Positions 9,002-18,000 of a DNA stretch of 64,000 nt are shown here, piece after piece. The position numbers and the translations under genes were made by a program. The DNA is taken from contig CAJOIT010000009.1 in assembly GCA_905234755.1 (NCBI GenBank), positions 24,793 through 88,792 of the forward strand, in the 5' to 3' direction. The notes beneath the pieces were generated by a model. The model was not told the DNA's origin. It did no database searches and worked only from the letters and a program-made list of their open reading frames with translations. The stretch's first letter is position 1. Each line of letters starts with the position of its first letter. Source of the DNA: an uncultured Bacteroidales bacterium. GTDB taxonomy: Bacteria; Bacteroidota; Bacteroidia; Bacteroidales; ML635J-15.

Positions 9002-11119
9002 ATGAAAAAGTACATCTCAGTTTTAACCGCATTAACACTATTAATTATGGTAAGTTCATGCAACAAGAAAACAGAAAACAAGGAGCAGGACAATCCGCTG
9101 CTTCAGGAATGGACAACTGAATACGGTGTTCCGCCGTTCGACAAAATCAAGACCGAGCACTACATCCCCGCTTTCGAGGAAGCAATGAAGGTGAACAAGG
9201 AAGAAATTGATGCTATCGTCAACAATCCCGATGCACCGACTTTCGAAAATACTATCGAAGCACTCGAAGAAAGCGGCTCTCTGCTTACCAGAGTTGAAAG
9301 CATCTTCTTCAACCTTGCAGAATGTGTAAATTCGCCAGAAATGGAACAGATTTCCGAGGAAATTCTTCCGAAACTTTCACAACATGGCGATGATATCAGC
9401 CTCAATGCCAAGTTGTTTGAACGCATAAAAGCAGTTTACGACCAGCGCGAATCGCTCAACCTCGAGCCAGTGCAGATGCGTCTGCTCGAAGAAACCTACA
9501 AGGGTTTTGTTCGTGGCGGTGCAAATGTTCCAGCCGACAAGCAGGCTCGCTTCCGCGAAATCAACGAAAAGTTGTCGCTACTCACAATGAAGTTCGGCAA
9601 CAATGTATTGAAAGCCACCAACGACTACAAGCTTGTGGTTGACGATGTTGCCCGTCTCGAAGGTTGCACCGAAGGTCAGCTTGCTGCAGCATTGGAACTC
9701 GGCAACGAATCGGAAGAAACAAAGGGCAAATATGTTTTCACAATCCATCTGCCAAGCATGGAACCTTTCCTCATGAACTGCAAGGACCGCGAACTGCGCA
9801 AGGAACTGTGGACTGCATACTCAACTCGTTGCACATCTGGCGAAACAGACAATACTCAAATAATAAACGAGATTGTAAACCTCCGTTTGGAAAAGGCTAA
9901 CATCCTCGGCTACAAGTCGCACGCTGCATACGTTCTCGATGACAACATGGCAAAGACTCCGGAAGCCGTTGACGAACTTTTGATGCAAGTTTGGAATCCT
10001 GCACTTGCAAAGGCAAAGGAAGAAGCTGCCGAATACCAGAAGATGATTGATGCAGAAGGCGGAAACTTCAAGCTAGAACCATGCGACTGGCGTTACTACA
10101 GCGAAACCCTCCGCAAGCAGAAATATGACCTCGACGACGATGTTATTCGCCCATACTTCTCGCTCGACAATGTACGCGAAGGAATGTTCATGGTTGCAAA
10201 CAAACTTTATGGCATAGAGTTCCGCGAAAACAAGAATATCCCTGTTTACCACCCAGATGCAGTTGTTTACGAAGTCGTTGAAAACAACAATGTAATTGCA
10301 ATCCTCTACATGGACTTCTTCCCACGCGAAAGCAAACGCAGCGGTGCATGGATGACCAACTTCCGCGAACAGTCGTACACAAAGGACGGCAAGAAAATCA
10401 TACCTCTTGTATCATTGGTTCTCAACTTCACAAAACCATCGGGTGACAAGCCGTCATTGCTCAATTTTGACGAAACCACTACTCTATTCCACGAGTTCGG
10501 ACACTCGCTGCATAGCATCCTCTCCGACTGCCGCTACGAATCGCTGTCGGGAACAAATGTTTCGCGCGACTTTGTAGAATTGCCATCACAGGTTATGGAA
10601 CAATGGGCTGGCTATCCAGAAGTTATGAAGATGTATGCTAAGCACTACAAGACTGGCGAAGTTATTCCAGACTCGCTCATCAACAAGATTGAAGCAGCAG
10701 CAACATACGGACAGGGCTTCATCAACACCGAACTCATTGCAGCATCGTTGCTAGATATGGCATACGCCAACATCAGCGAGCCAACCGAAATCAAGTACCC
10801 CGACTTCGAGGATGCCGAAATGCAGAAAATCGGCTTGATTCCCGAAATAATTTCACGCTACAGAAGCACTTACTTCCAGCACGTATTCTCAGGCGGATAC
10901 AGCGCTGGCTACTACGGCTACACTTGGGCTGCAGTCCTTGACAACGACGCTTTCGAGGCATTCAAGGAAAATGGCGTTTTCGACAAGAAAACAGCTGATG
11001 CTTTCCGCTACAATGTGCTCCAGAATGGCAACACCGAAGACGCAATGGTTCTCTACAAGCGTTTCCGCGGTCAAGAGCCATCAATCGAACCGCTGCTGAA
11101 GAACAGAGGTTTGAAATAA
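9002..11119 (+). CDS. dcp: M3 family peptidase (Dcp-like), lipoprotein
   Basis: A 705-residue zinc oligopeptidase/peptidyl-dipeptidase of family M3. The N-terminus has a lipoprotein signal peptide with lipobox around MVSSC (Cys-20), so the enzyme is membrane anchored in the envelope rather than cytoplasmic as in E. coli Dcp. The catalytic zinc motif HEFGH is at residues 497-501, with the third zinc ligand expected in the following helix (FVELPSQVMEQW). Conserved C-terminal FSGGYSAGYYGYTWAAVLDNDAFE matches substrate-binding Tyr/Gly-rich loops of the family. It probably degrades short peptides in the periplasm. A strong hairpin terminator follows, so it is a single-gene unit. Confidence 0.94.
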   Translation: MKKYISVLTALTLLIMVSSCNKKTENKEQDNPLLQEWTTEYGVPPFDKIKTEHYIPAFEEAMKVNKEEIDAIVNNPDAPTFENTIEALEESGSLLTRVESIFFNLAECVNSPEMEQISEEILPKLSQHGDDISLNAKLFERIKAVYDQRESLNLEPVQMRLLEETYKGFVRGGANVPADKQARFREINEKLSLLTMKFGNNVLKATNDYKLVVDDVARLEGCTEGQLAAALELGNESEETKGKYVFTIHLPSMEPFLMNCKDRELRKELWTAYSTRCTSGETDNTQIINEIVNLRLEKANILGYKSHAAYVLDDNMAKTPEAVDELLMQVWNPALAKAKEEAAEYQKMIDAEGGNFKLEPCDWRYYSETLRKQKYDLDDDVIRPYFSLDNVREGMFMVANKLYGIEFRENKNIPVYHPDAVVYEVVENNNVIAILYMDFFPRESKRSGAWMTNFREQSYTKDGKKIIPLVSLVLNFTKPSGDKPSLLNFDETTTLFHEFGHSLHSILSDCRYESLSGTNVSRDFVELPSQVMEQWAGYPEVMKMYAKHYKTGEVIPDSLINKIEAAATYGQGFINTELIAASLLDMAYANISEPTEIKYPDFEDAEMQKIGLIPEIISRYRSTYFQHVFSGGYSAGYYGYTWAAVLDNDAFEAFKENGVFDKKTADAFRYNVLQNGNTEDAMVLYKRFRGQEPSIEPLLKNRGLK

Positions 11120-11136
11120 CATACAAATACCACACA

Positions 11137-11170
11137 CAACAATAGGCGGAGGCAACTTCGCCTATTGTTG
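11137..11170 (+). terminator. Terminator hairpin after the M3 peptidase gene
   Basis: Perfect 12-bp stem CAACAATAGGCG (11137-11148) / CGCCTATTGTTG (11159-11170) with a 10-base loop, followed by a T-rich tail. Confidence 0.8.
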
Positions 11171-11255
11171 TTATATTATTGTCCGCTAAAGATTCTACAA
11201 ATTCTTGCAAAATACAATGCATCAGATTTTATGTAATTAACAAAATGTGTGTGCT

Positions 11256-11382
11256 TGTATTTGGAGAACCTTAATAACCTCGGAGAGGTTACATATATAT
11301 AGAAAGATGTATGCGTTTGGGAGCGTTGGCGCACATTTTTGCCGCATAGCAGTGCAAAAATTGTGACAACGCGTAAAATTTG
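11256..11382 (+). repeat. Dispersed ~125-bp repeat, copy A
   Basis: This segment matches the reverse complement of 61501-61630. The shared core is ATAACCTCGGAGAGGTTACA, itself containing the palindrome AACCTCGGAGAGGTT, followed by diverged but alignable blocks: TAGAAA, GCGTTGGCGCA against GCATTGGCGCA, TTTTTGC, GCAAAAA, TGTGACAA and AAAATTT. No coding frame is conserved. Together with the other repeats here it fills the 686-base gene-free stretch 11120-11805. Confidence 0.65.
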
Positions 11383-11406
11383 TCGGACAACAATAATTGT
11401 TTTATT

Positions 11407-11459
11407 ATTTCTGCCGTTTTTCCAACCTAAAATGTGGGGATTTCTGCCGTTTTTCCAAC
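11407..11459 (+). repeat. Two perfect 20-bp direct repeats, 33-bp period
   Basis: ATTTCTGCCGTTTTTCCAAC occurs at 11407-11426 and again at 11440-11459, separated by 13 bases. No gene lies here. Confidence 0.85.
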
Positions 11460-11542
11460 TTTTTTTGTTCGGCAAAACTAAAATTATTTTTTTAGATGTG
11501 CAAACAAAATAGAAAATTTGACGAGAAATTGTAAACGCTTTT

Positions 11543-11624
11543 GCCCTTTCAGGGCGTGGGTGGTGCTTGAACATTCGGTTTTAGGCGTTGCCTAAACCTG
11601 TTGTGCTTGCTGGGCTTTCAGCCC
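11543..11624. repeat. Cluster of three mini-palindromes
   Basis: GCCCTTTCAGGGC (11543-11555), TTTAGGC-GTT-GCCTAAA (11580-11596) and GGGCTTTCAGCCC (11612-11624) are short perfect hairpins with 3-base loops. They resemble the mini-hairpin units at 1773-2052. The rest of the gap to 11805 is GC-rich, and I see nothing else recognisable in it. Confidence 0.65.
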
Positions 11625-11805
11625 GACAAAATTCAAAAAAACCACCACAGACGGTATTTTTTCTTTTCCGCACAAGAATCGCTGCATTCTTCCATCCCCC
11701 CGCCCGCGGAAACCTTGCCCTGCGGTGCTCTTGTGTGCGCTACCGCGCACGCACCGCACAGCAATGTTTCCGCCGCTTTGCGCGTTTTGGGGGGAGAACA
11801 AAAGA

Positions 11806-12708
11806 TTAGTTCTGGGACTGGCAAACAGCGCGAACGGACTGCCCGTAGTAACGGCGGTAGTAGTCCACGTAGCAATCGCCAGAACGGAAGTAGAGGTACC
11901 ACGCGTTGCTGGTATCGCTAGAGGTGAGCGAACTCGACCAGTAGTCGCCGTAGGAACCGGCACCGTAGAGACTACTACCGTCGCGGTAGCCAGCAGCGGG
12001 CAGAAAGATACCATTTCCATTGGGACCTGTAACCTTATACCCTTTCGACATCCATGCCCATGTACACTTGTCTATCAACTCCTGCATTTCTTCTCTTGTC
12101 GGCATACGCCAGCCTTTTCCCCAATTAGCCGTAGCAGCATCGGCACTTGCAGGCAAAACATTGGGGTCCGAAAAATACATATAGTTATCATCAGTATAAC
12201 TACTCTTTGGTTTTGTTTCGCCCCAAGCAAAATAACTACCGTACTCCCTAGGACTACTTGCACCTACATTGCAGGTTGCCCATTTTGTACCGCTCGGCAG
12301 ACCAAGGTCAACCCACTCGTGTCCGTTCAAAGTGCCAGTTGTCGGGGATGCGGTGACATTATTTGCCGCAGGCGGTTTCTCACCCGACTGTCCTGATGAA
12401 TTTGTTTTACCAGTCTGATTTGCAGTCGGTTTTGATGTCGGTGACTTAGGAGTTTGTGGCTGTGCAGGTTTGGCCTTTTTATCATCCTTGCACTTTTTTA
12501 TTGCCGCATCAATTTCGGAAGATGTCTTTCCAGAAATACTAGTGTAATTGTCGTAATATATCTGAGCAGCATCGCAGTCTCCACGACTTAACGCATTTCG
12601 CGCATCTTGAAGATACTTGTCGCTACGGCTTTGCGCAATGAGGTTGCCAAATGTAAAAAATACAATAGCAAAAAGCAAAAGAATATGTTTTATTAATCTA
12701 TAATTCAT
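11806..12708 (-). CDS. Secreted FISUMP-domain protein (putative variable protein A)
   Basis: A 300-residue secreted protein: signal peptide (about residues 1-25, ending NLIAQ), a lysine/aspartate-rich region, a Pro/Ser/Thr linker near residues 90-125, and a C-terminal Fibrobacter-major-paralogous (FISUMP/DUF1566-like) domain. That domain begins LNGHEWVDLGLPSG and includes NWGKGWRMPTREEM, GIFLPAAG, YWSSSL and ends VRAVC. FISUMP domains have a C-type-lectin-like fold and are probably surface ligand-binding modules. The neighbouring gene upstream encodes a second copy, and the last ~50 residues of the two differ in a patterned way (see findings). The ATG at 12708 opens the signal peptide. Confidence 0.85.
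   Translation of the reverse strand: MNYRLIKHILLLFAIVFFTFGNLIAQSRSDKYLQDARNALSRGDCDAAQIYYDNYTSISGKTSSEIDAAIKKCKDDKKAKPAQPQTPKSPTSKPTANQTGKTNSSGQSGEKPPAANNVTASPTTGTLNGHEWVDLGLPSGTKWATCNVGASSPREYGSYFAWGETKPKSSYTDDNYMYFSDPNVLPASADAATANWGKGWRMPTREEMQELIDKCTWAWMSKGYKVTGPNGNGIFLPAAGYRDGSSLYGAGSYGDYWSSSLTSSDTSNAWYLYFRSGDCYVDYYRRYYGQSVRAVCQSQN
11845..11988 (-). other. Candidate variable-repeat-like segment of FISUMP gene A
   Basis: Coding-strand codons here are dominated by NNC/NNT (Tyr, Asp, Ser, Gly, Arg, Cys, Asn) interspersed with invariant codons shared with gene B (Leu, Trp, Phe, Ala, Val). Between the paralogs most replacements alter codon positions 1 and 2 but keep the third base. The pattern resembles variable repeats written by diversity-generating retroelements; no template copy is seen in this window. 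Confidence 0.45.
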
Positions 12709-12724
12709 TATTAATCAAACAATT

Positions 12725-13693
12725 CTATTTATTATTAATATTACAGACAGCGCGAACGGTAAACCCATAGCGGCGGCCGCCGAAGTCGATGCTCACGCCG
12801 TAATGGTCCGAATAGAAGTAGAGGCTCCACGCGTTGTTCGAATAGTCCGAGTGGAGCGAACTCGACCAGTAGAGGCCGAAGGTACCGGCATCGAAGAGCT
12901 CACTACCGTCGCGGCCGCCGGCAGCGGGCAGAAAAATAGAGTTGCCGTTAGGTCCGGTGAACAAGCGTCCGTTTACCCCGTTCTGGGTTGTCCAAACTTG
13001 AGTGCAGTTATCGAGCAATTCGTTCATTTCGGTCTGTGTAGGCATTCTCCAGCCAGTACCCCAGTTGGCGGTAGCAGCGTCATCGCTGGATTCGAGAGTA
13101 GTCAAAGCATCGGTAAAGCCGTTGTTGCCATAGCTTGAATTATTGCAGTACTTAGTGAGAGTATTGTAATCGCCGTTACAATATCTATAGGTACTCCAGT
13201 TATAGGTTTCCTTTGGAGTAGTTTCGCCCCAAGCGAAGTAGTCGCCGTAGCCCTCGGGAGTGGTTGAGCCTACATTGCAGGTTGCCCATAGCAGTCCGCT
13301 TGGCAGACCAAGGTCAACGAACTCGTGTCCGTTAAGGGTGTTCGTGGGCGTTGGTGTCGGGTCTGGTCCAGGTGTTGGATTTGTGCCGTTGCTTGTCCAC
13401 TGCGCGTACAAGGTCATATCGGCGGTGGCGGTTATGGTCTGTCCGTTGGTGTACGAGGCTCCGCTTCCGCCCTGCACGGTGTTCCAGCCAGTGAAGGTGT
13501 AGCCATCGTATGTAAAGGCATTGCGCGTAAGTGCCTGCGCTTCACCTTCAGTAAAAGTCTGTGCAGCCATTGTGCCACTGCCGCCATTCGCATTAAATGT
13601 TACGATGTAAGTTTCCTTCTTATTGCAACCACTTATCGCTATCATTCCTGCCAAGGTAATAATGGCGAAAATCATTAAATAAAACTTATTCAT
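12725..13693 (-). CDS. FISUMP-domain lipoprotein with InlB-type repeat (putative variable protein B)
   Basis: The preferred start is the ATG at 13693 (MNKFYLMIF), which gives a clean lipoprotein signal with lipobox GMIAISGC; an upstream ATG at 13717 adds eight residues and is less likely. After the lipidated Cys comes one InlB B-repeat/Flg_new-type module (VTFNANGGSG to LYAQW), a Pro/Thr linker (TPGPDPTPTPT), then a FISUMP lectin-like domain (LNGHEFVDLGLPSG to TVRAVC). The product is likely outer-membrane anchored and surface exposed. It sits 16 bases upstream of the second FISUMP gene on the same strand, so they are probably co-transcribed. The C-terminal segment shows the same patterned variability as its neighbour. 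Confidence 0.85.
   Translation of the reverse strand: MNKFYLMIFAIITLAGMIAISGCNKKETYIVTFNANGGSGTMAAQTFTEGEAQALTRNAFTYDGYTFTGWNTVQGGSGASYTNGQTITATADMTLYAQWTSNGTNPTPGPDPTPTPTNTLNGHEFVDLGLPSGLLWATCNVGSTTPEGYGDYFAWGETTPKETYNWSTYRYCNGDYNTLTKYCNNSSYGNNGFTDALTTLESSDDAATANWGTGWRMPTQTEMNELLDNCTQVWTTQNGVNGRLFTGPNGNSIFLPAAGGRDGSELFDAGTFGLYWSSSLHSDYSNNAWSLYFYSDHYGVSIDFGGRRYGFTVRAVCNINNK
12767..12916 (-). other. Candidate variable-repeat-like segment of FISUMP gene B
   Basis: The counterpart of 11845-11988. Between the GRDGS-type start and the VRAVC end, replaced codons mostly keep their third base C or T, for example TAC/GGC, GAT/CAT, CGT/TAT, TGC/TAC and TAC/AGC (gene A/gene B). It is one codon longer than the segment in gene A. 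Confidence 0.45.
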
Positions 13694-13719
13694 CTTTACT
13701 ACAAATTTGCAAAACATTA

Positions 13720-15018
13720 TTATTTCACACTCTTAGCCGACTCTATCAGCGCCTTTATCGGGGCAATACCAAGATGCGAGTTCTGCTCGATTGCCTTCAG
13801 TACTGCGCCACCGCCAGTGAAGATGTAGTAGTCCTTGCTGTCGAGTGCCATGATGTACAAACCAGGCAACAATCTCTTGAGTTCCTGCATTGTATCACCG
13901 CCGCCATACAATTTTACTGCCTGCGGGTTCTGGTCGATAATAGTATCAAGAGCAATTGTTCCTTCGTTGAAATGCGGAACAAAGCCCATAACCGCATTTA
14001 CGAATATCGTCTTTGCAGAGTGGAATACATCAATGATTTCTGGCTCATCGTAGCAACGCGGGTCTACATCCATAACCCAGTTGAACTCTGTACCAGGAGC
14101 AACCTTGCGGATATCGTGGATTCTATACTTGCCCTCTACCCTTTCGCCAAACACATCCGATTCGCAGATAATAGGCATTTCTACGACCTTACCAGGATAT
14201 TGCTGTGCAAAATCAACAAATTCCTTTGCAAGTTTTACATCGTCTTCCTCTACGCCCTTAATCTTGAAACCATATTTTGCACATAAGTATGCATTGTAAA
14301 TGACACCACCAAGAACAAGCTTGTCAGCCTTCTTCAACAGAGCATACAAGGAATCAATCTTGGTATCGAACTTACTACCTGCCACAACAGCAACAAACGG
14401 ACTTTCTGCCTCGAAAATACGGTTCAGATTCTCTATTTCCCTCTGCATAAGGAAACCAGCATACGATGGCAAATACTTTGTTACGCCAACTGTTGATGCG
14501 TGAGCCTGCCAGCTACCGAATGCATCATTAACATAAATGTCGGCGAGACCTGCGAGTTGGTTCGCAAACCTGTCCTGCTCCTCTCCTTTTGCCTCTTCGC
14601 CTGTAAACCAACGCGTATTCGGCAAATAAATCATATCCACATCGTGGTTGCGCAAACGGCGTATGCTGTGGTTTACGTTGGTCTCGATGCTAAGATAGCC
14701 ATTATCCTCGTGCGAATAGAAATCAGGAACTTCTATCTTAATGTGCAACTTGTCCTCCAAATAATCGACAATCGGCTGTACGGATGTCTTTGCATCAATA
14801 GTAATCTTGCCTGTCTTCTTATCCTTCGGACGACCAACATGCGTCATAAGTATTATCTTTCCGCCCTTGGAAAGTATGTAGAACAATGTACCAAATGTTG
14901 CATCTATTCTGTACGGGTCGTGTATTATTCCCGATTTCACTACATTATGGTCAACCCTGACAAGTACAATATTGCCTTTCAGGTCTGCTTCTTGAATCAA
15001 AGGGAGTCTGTTATCCAT
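13720..15018 (-). CDS. pgk: Phosphoglycerate kinase, divergent
   Basis: A 432-residue phosphoglycerate kinase homologue (1,3-bisphosphoglycerate + ADP to 3-phosphoglycerate + ATP). Seen: VLVRVDHNVV (canonical VRVDFNVP), ILMTHVGRPKD, VNDAFGSWQAHAS, AGSKFDTKI with both lysines of the GAKVSDKI loop, LYGGGDT, and FTGGGAVLKAIE. Departures are RVDHN instead of RVDFN, LPNTRWFTGEE instead of LLENLRF, and absence of the GPxGxFE nucleotide loop, replaced by NAVMGFVPHFNEGT. It is also about 35 residues longer than usual. Either a divergent but functional glycolytic enzyme or a PGK paralog with altered nucleotide handling. Single gene, facing left next to the FISUMP pair. Confidence 0.85.
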   Translation of the reverse strand: MDNRLPLIQEADLKGNIVLVRVDHNVVKSGIIHDPYRIDATFGTLFYILSKGGKIILMTHVGRPKDKKTGKITIDAKTSVQPIVDYLEDKLHIKIEVPDFYSHEDNGYLSIETNVNHSIRRLRNHDVDMIYLPNTRWFTGEEAKGEEQDRFANQLAGLADIYVNDAFGSWQAHASTVGVTKYLPSYAGFLMQREIENLNRIFEAESPFVAVVAGSKFDTKIDSLYALLKKADKLVLGGVIYNAYLCAKYGFKIKGVEEDDVKLAKEFVDFAQQYPGKVVEMPIICESDVFGERVEGKYRIHDIRKVAPGTEFNWVMDVDPRCYDEPEIIDVFHSAKTIFVNAVMGFVPHFNEGTIALDTIIDQNPQAVKLYGGGDTMQELKRLLPGLYIMALDSKDYYIFTGGGAVLKAIEQNSHLGIAPIKALIESAKSVK

Positions 15019-15058
15019 ATATAATTTGTTTTAAAGTTTCTAGGGCATAAATATAAAC

Positions 15059-15095
15059 AAAAAAGCGATACAAAAAATTTTGCATCGCTTTTTTT
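15059..15095 (-). terminator. Terminator after the large T9SS adhesin gene
   Basis: Stem AAAAAGCGAT/ATCGCTTTTTT extended by CAAAA/TTTTG, with T-runs on both sides. It lies directly after the stop of the 1432-residue gene (leftward) and upstream of pgk. Confidence 0.8.
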
Positions 15096-15097
15096 AT

Positions 15098-18000
15098 TTA
15101 TCGGATTAGCATCACCGTTCCAATCTTTTCGTAATCAATTCCAAACATATCCTTGAAATAAGCTCGCCATGTATAAACTCCTTCGGGGCATGGACGAGTA
15201 CCATCAGTTCCATCCCACTCATCCTCCATGTTCGTGGATTTGAACTGTACAGCACCCCAACGGTCGTATATTATCAAAGTGAAGCTATTCGGATCAATAG
15301 AACTTCCGAATATACGGAATGTTTCGTTTATCTCATCATTGTTTGGCGTAAATGCCGTCGGTGCGAAAATGTTATACTCGTTGCTAACCTGAATATCAAC
15401 ACCAGCAGTATCGGTACAGCCGTACAAAGATGTCGTTGTAAGTACAACATGATATGTTCCAGGCATCGTATATGTATGAACTGGACTTGACGATGACGAT
15501 GTAGTGTTATCGCCGAAATTCCATGAATTCCAGAATCCGCCGTGCGAATAGTTGGTGAAGTTTACAATCGGACTCGACATTGCAATGTTTGCCCTGTCAA
15601 CCCTGAAATCAGCTTCTGGAATCGAGAATACAGTAATTGCAATCGTAGTATCTCGCTTGCATCCCTGATACGAAGAAACCTCCAATCTTACATTGTACAA
15701 ACCAGAATTATAGAAGGTATGCTTAGGATTCTTTGCAAACGACATGTTTTCAAAGTCGCCGTCATCGAAATTCCACAGATAAGTTTGACCTACATCAGGA
15801 GTATTTTCGAAGAATGAAACATGCAATGGAGCACAGCCCTCAACAACATCTGCAGCTATATTCATCGGAACTTCCTCGAATGTACGAACATTGATAGGAA
15901 CAACAACACTATCGTAGCGGCAACTGTCGTATGCAACGAAATTAAATAATGTATCAACATTTACAATCGGTTCAAACGGCATCTTCAACGGTTCGCCATT
16001 GACATACAAATCATCAACGGTGATTCCTCCGCCAGTCACCCTGAAATCAAACTCTGCCCTTGTGCCAGGACAAACCAAAGTATCGGACAATAATGTTACA
16101 TCCAATGTTATAGGATCGAGAACAGTAACCGTAACATCCATCTCGGCACTTGAACAATTAGTTGCATCAACAACTGTAGCGTAGTAAGTAGTCGTTTGTG
16201 TAGGAGTAACCTCTGTCGACATTCCACTTTCTCCATTGCTCCATTGTATAGTATATGGAGGCACTCCGCCCGATACAATACCAATACCTATTTGAGTAGG
16301 CATGCCATGACATACCGTAAAGTCATCCATCATCTGTATGTAGAACGGCTCCGGCTGTCCAACAACATAGGTGTACTCGCGATGGCAGAAATTAGCATCT
16401 GTAAGTGTCACCGTATAAGTTCCTGCAGGAACGCCGACAAGGTTCTGCTGCCACAAACCATTTGACCACTCATAGTGATATGGTTCGTAACCGCCATCAG
16501 CAGTAAACATCACATTACCATCAGACAAACCATAGCACGAAGCATCTCTTCCGGAAATTTGTCCCGACAATGGGAATTCTGACTGATAAATATGTGCTGT
16601 GTCATATGCAAGACATCCGTTTTCGTCTGTAATCGTCACTGAATACAAACCTGGCACAAGATTGTCAATATCCTCGGAGATAGCACCAGTGTTCCATGTA
16701 TAATAATAAGGTGGAGTTCCACCGAATACATTCAGGTCGCATACTCCGTTGCCTTCACCGTAGCATCTTACATCGGTAGCGGTTATATCGCCATGCAAAG
16801 GCAATGCCGGCTGATGTATTTGAGCCATAGCATATTCAACACATCCATGAGCATCGGTCACTGTAACAATATAGAATCCTGCATACAATTCCGACAAATC
16901 CTCGGTAACTTCTCCATTGCTCCACTGATAAGAGTAAGGCTCTGTACCACCAGTTACTGTCAGGTCGATGCTTCCAGAATTTTCAGCATAACACCTTACA
17001 TCGCGGACATCAAGCGTAAGCGTCAACGGTTCCGGCTGTTCAACAATATAGGTAGAGATTACAAAACAACCATTTGCATCTGTAATAGTGACGGTATACG
17101 ATCCAGCGCCAATATTATGCAAATCCTGAACGGTGTATCCGTTTGACCAATAATAGGTATACGCAGGTGTTCCTCCGTCAACTGATATGTTAATCGAACC
17201 ATCCCTCATGCCGAAGCAACTGATATTCATAATATAAACATCTGTTATCTCCAATGGTGCCGCCGGCTCATTTACAACAACTTGGTCTTCATGTTCACAA
17301 CCTACAGCATCGGTTACCGTAACTGTATAAGTGCCAGCCGGAACGCCTTGAGGATTCTGCTGTGTACTACCATTTGACCAATTATAATGATAAGGTGGCA
17401 CACCACCATAAACAGTAACATAAAGATTTCCTGTAGATTCCCCATGGCAAAGAACATCGTCTGACCTAGTTATGCTCTCCAATGGAGAATTGGCTTCGAG
17501 AATATTTGCTTCTCCAGCAGCTGTACAACCGTATGTGTCGGTTAGAGTAATGTAGTAATATCCAGAATAAACATTGATTTCATCGGTTGGTCCTGCATGT
17601 ACATTGGTTGTACCTTCTGAATACTGCCAAGTATAATTCGGTGCGCCATTGATTGCTGTAACCGTAATTACACCTGAATTGTCGCCGTAGCAGATTACAT
17701 TTGAAGAACTTACATCAATATCAAGTTCTGGACGCGGATGCAACCAAGTACCTGGGAAAGTTACATTGTACTGGTTGTCGGGGAATCGCAAATCCCATTC
17801 AATCTCCATACCTAAGAAATCCAAGTCCACATCAAACAGGTCGAACGACTCATCAATCAGAGCACCGCAATCGGAAGGAATACATATATCAAAACGACTG
17901 TCAGCATCGCGAGTTCTTGGATTTTCATTATACCTTTCTACATTAATACCTGCCAATTCGTATGAAGATGCTATTGCATCATCAGCCACTTCGTAACCAC

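Noticed and set aside
11120..11805. Possible diversity-generating-retroelement template repeat downstream of FISUMP gene A
   Set aside because: I compared the gap with the two variable-like segments by eye and found no AAC-rich copy; no reverse-transcriptase frame exists in the window.
11174..12020. Overlapping open frames of 70-140 codons on both strands in the repeat-rich gap and over the FISUMP 3' end
   Set aside because: They show no family resemblance, no promoter or start context, and repetitive or antisense composition; they are chance frames in palindromic, GC-rich DNA.
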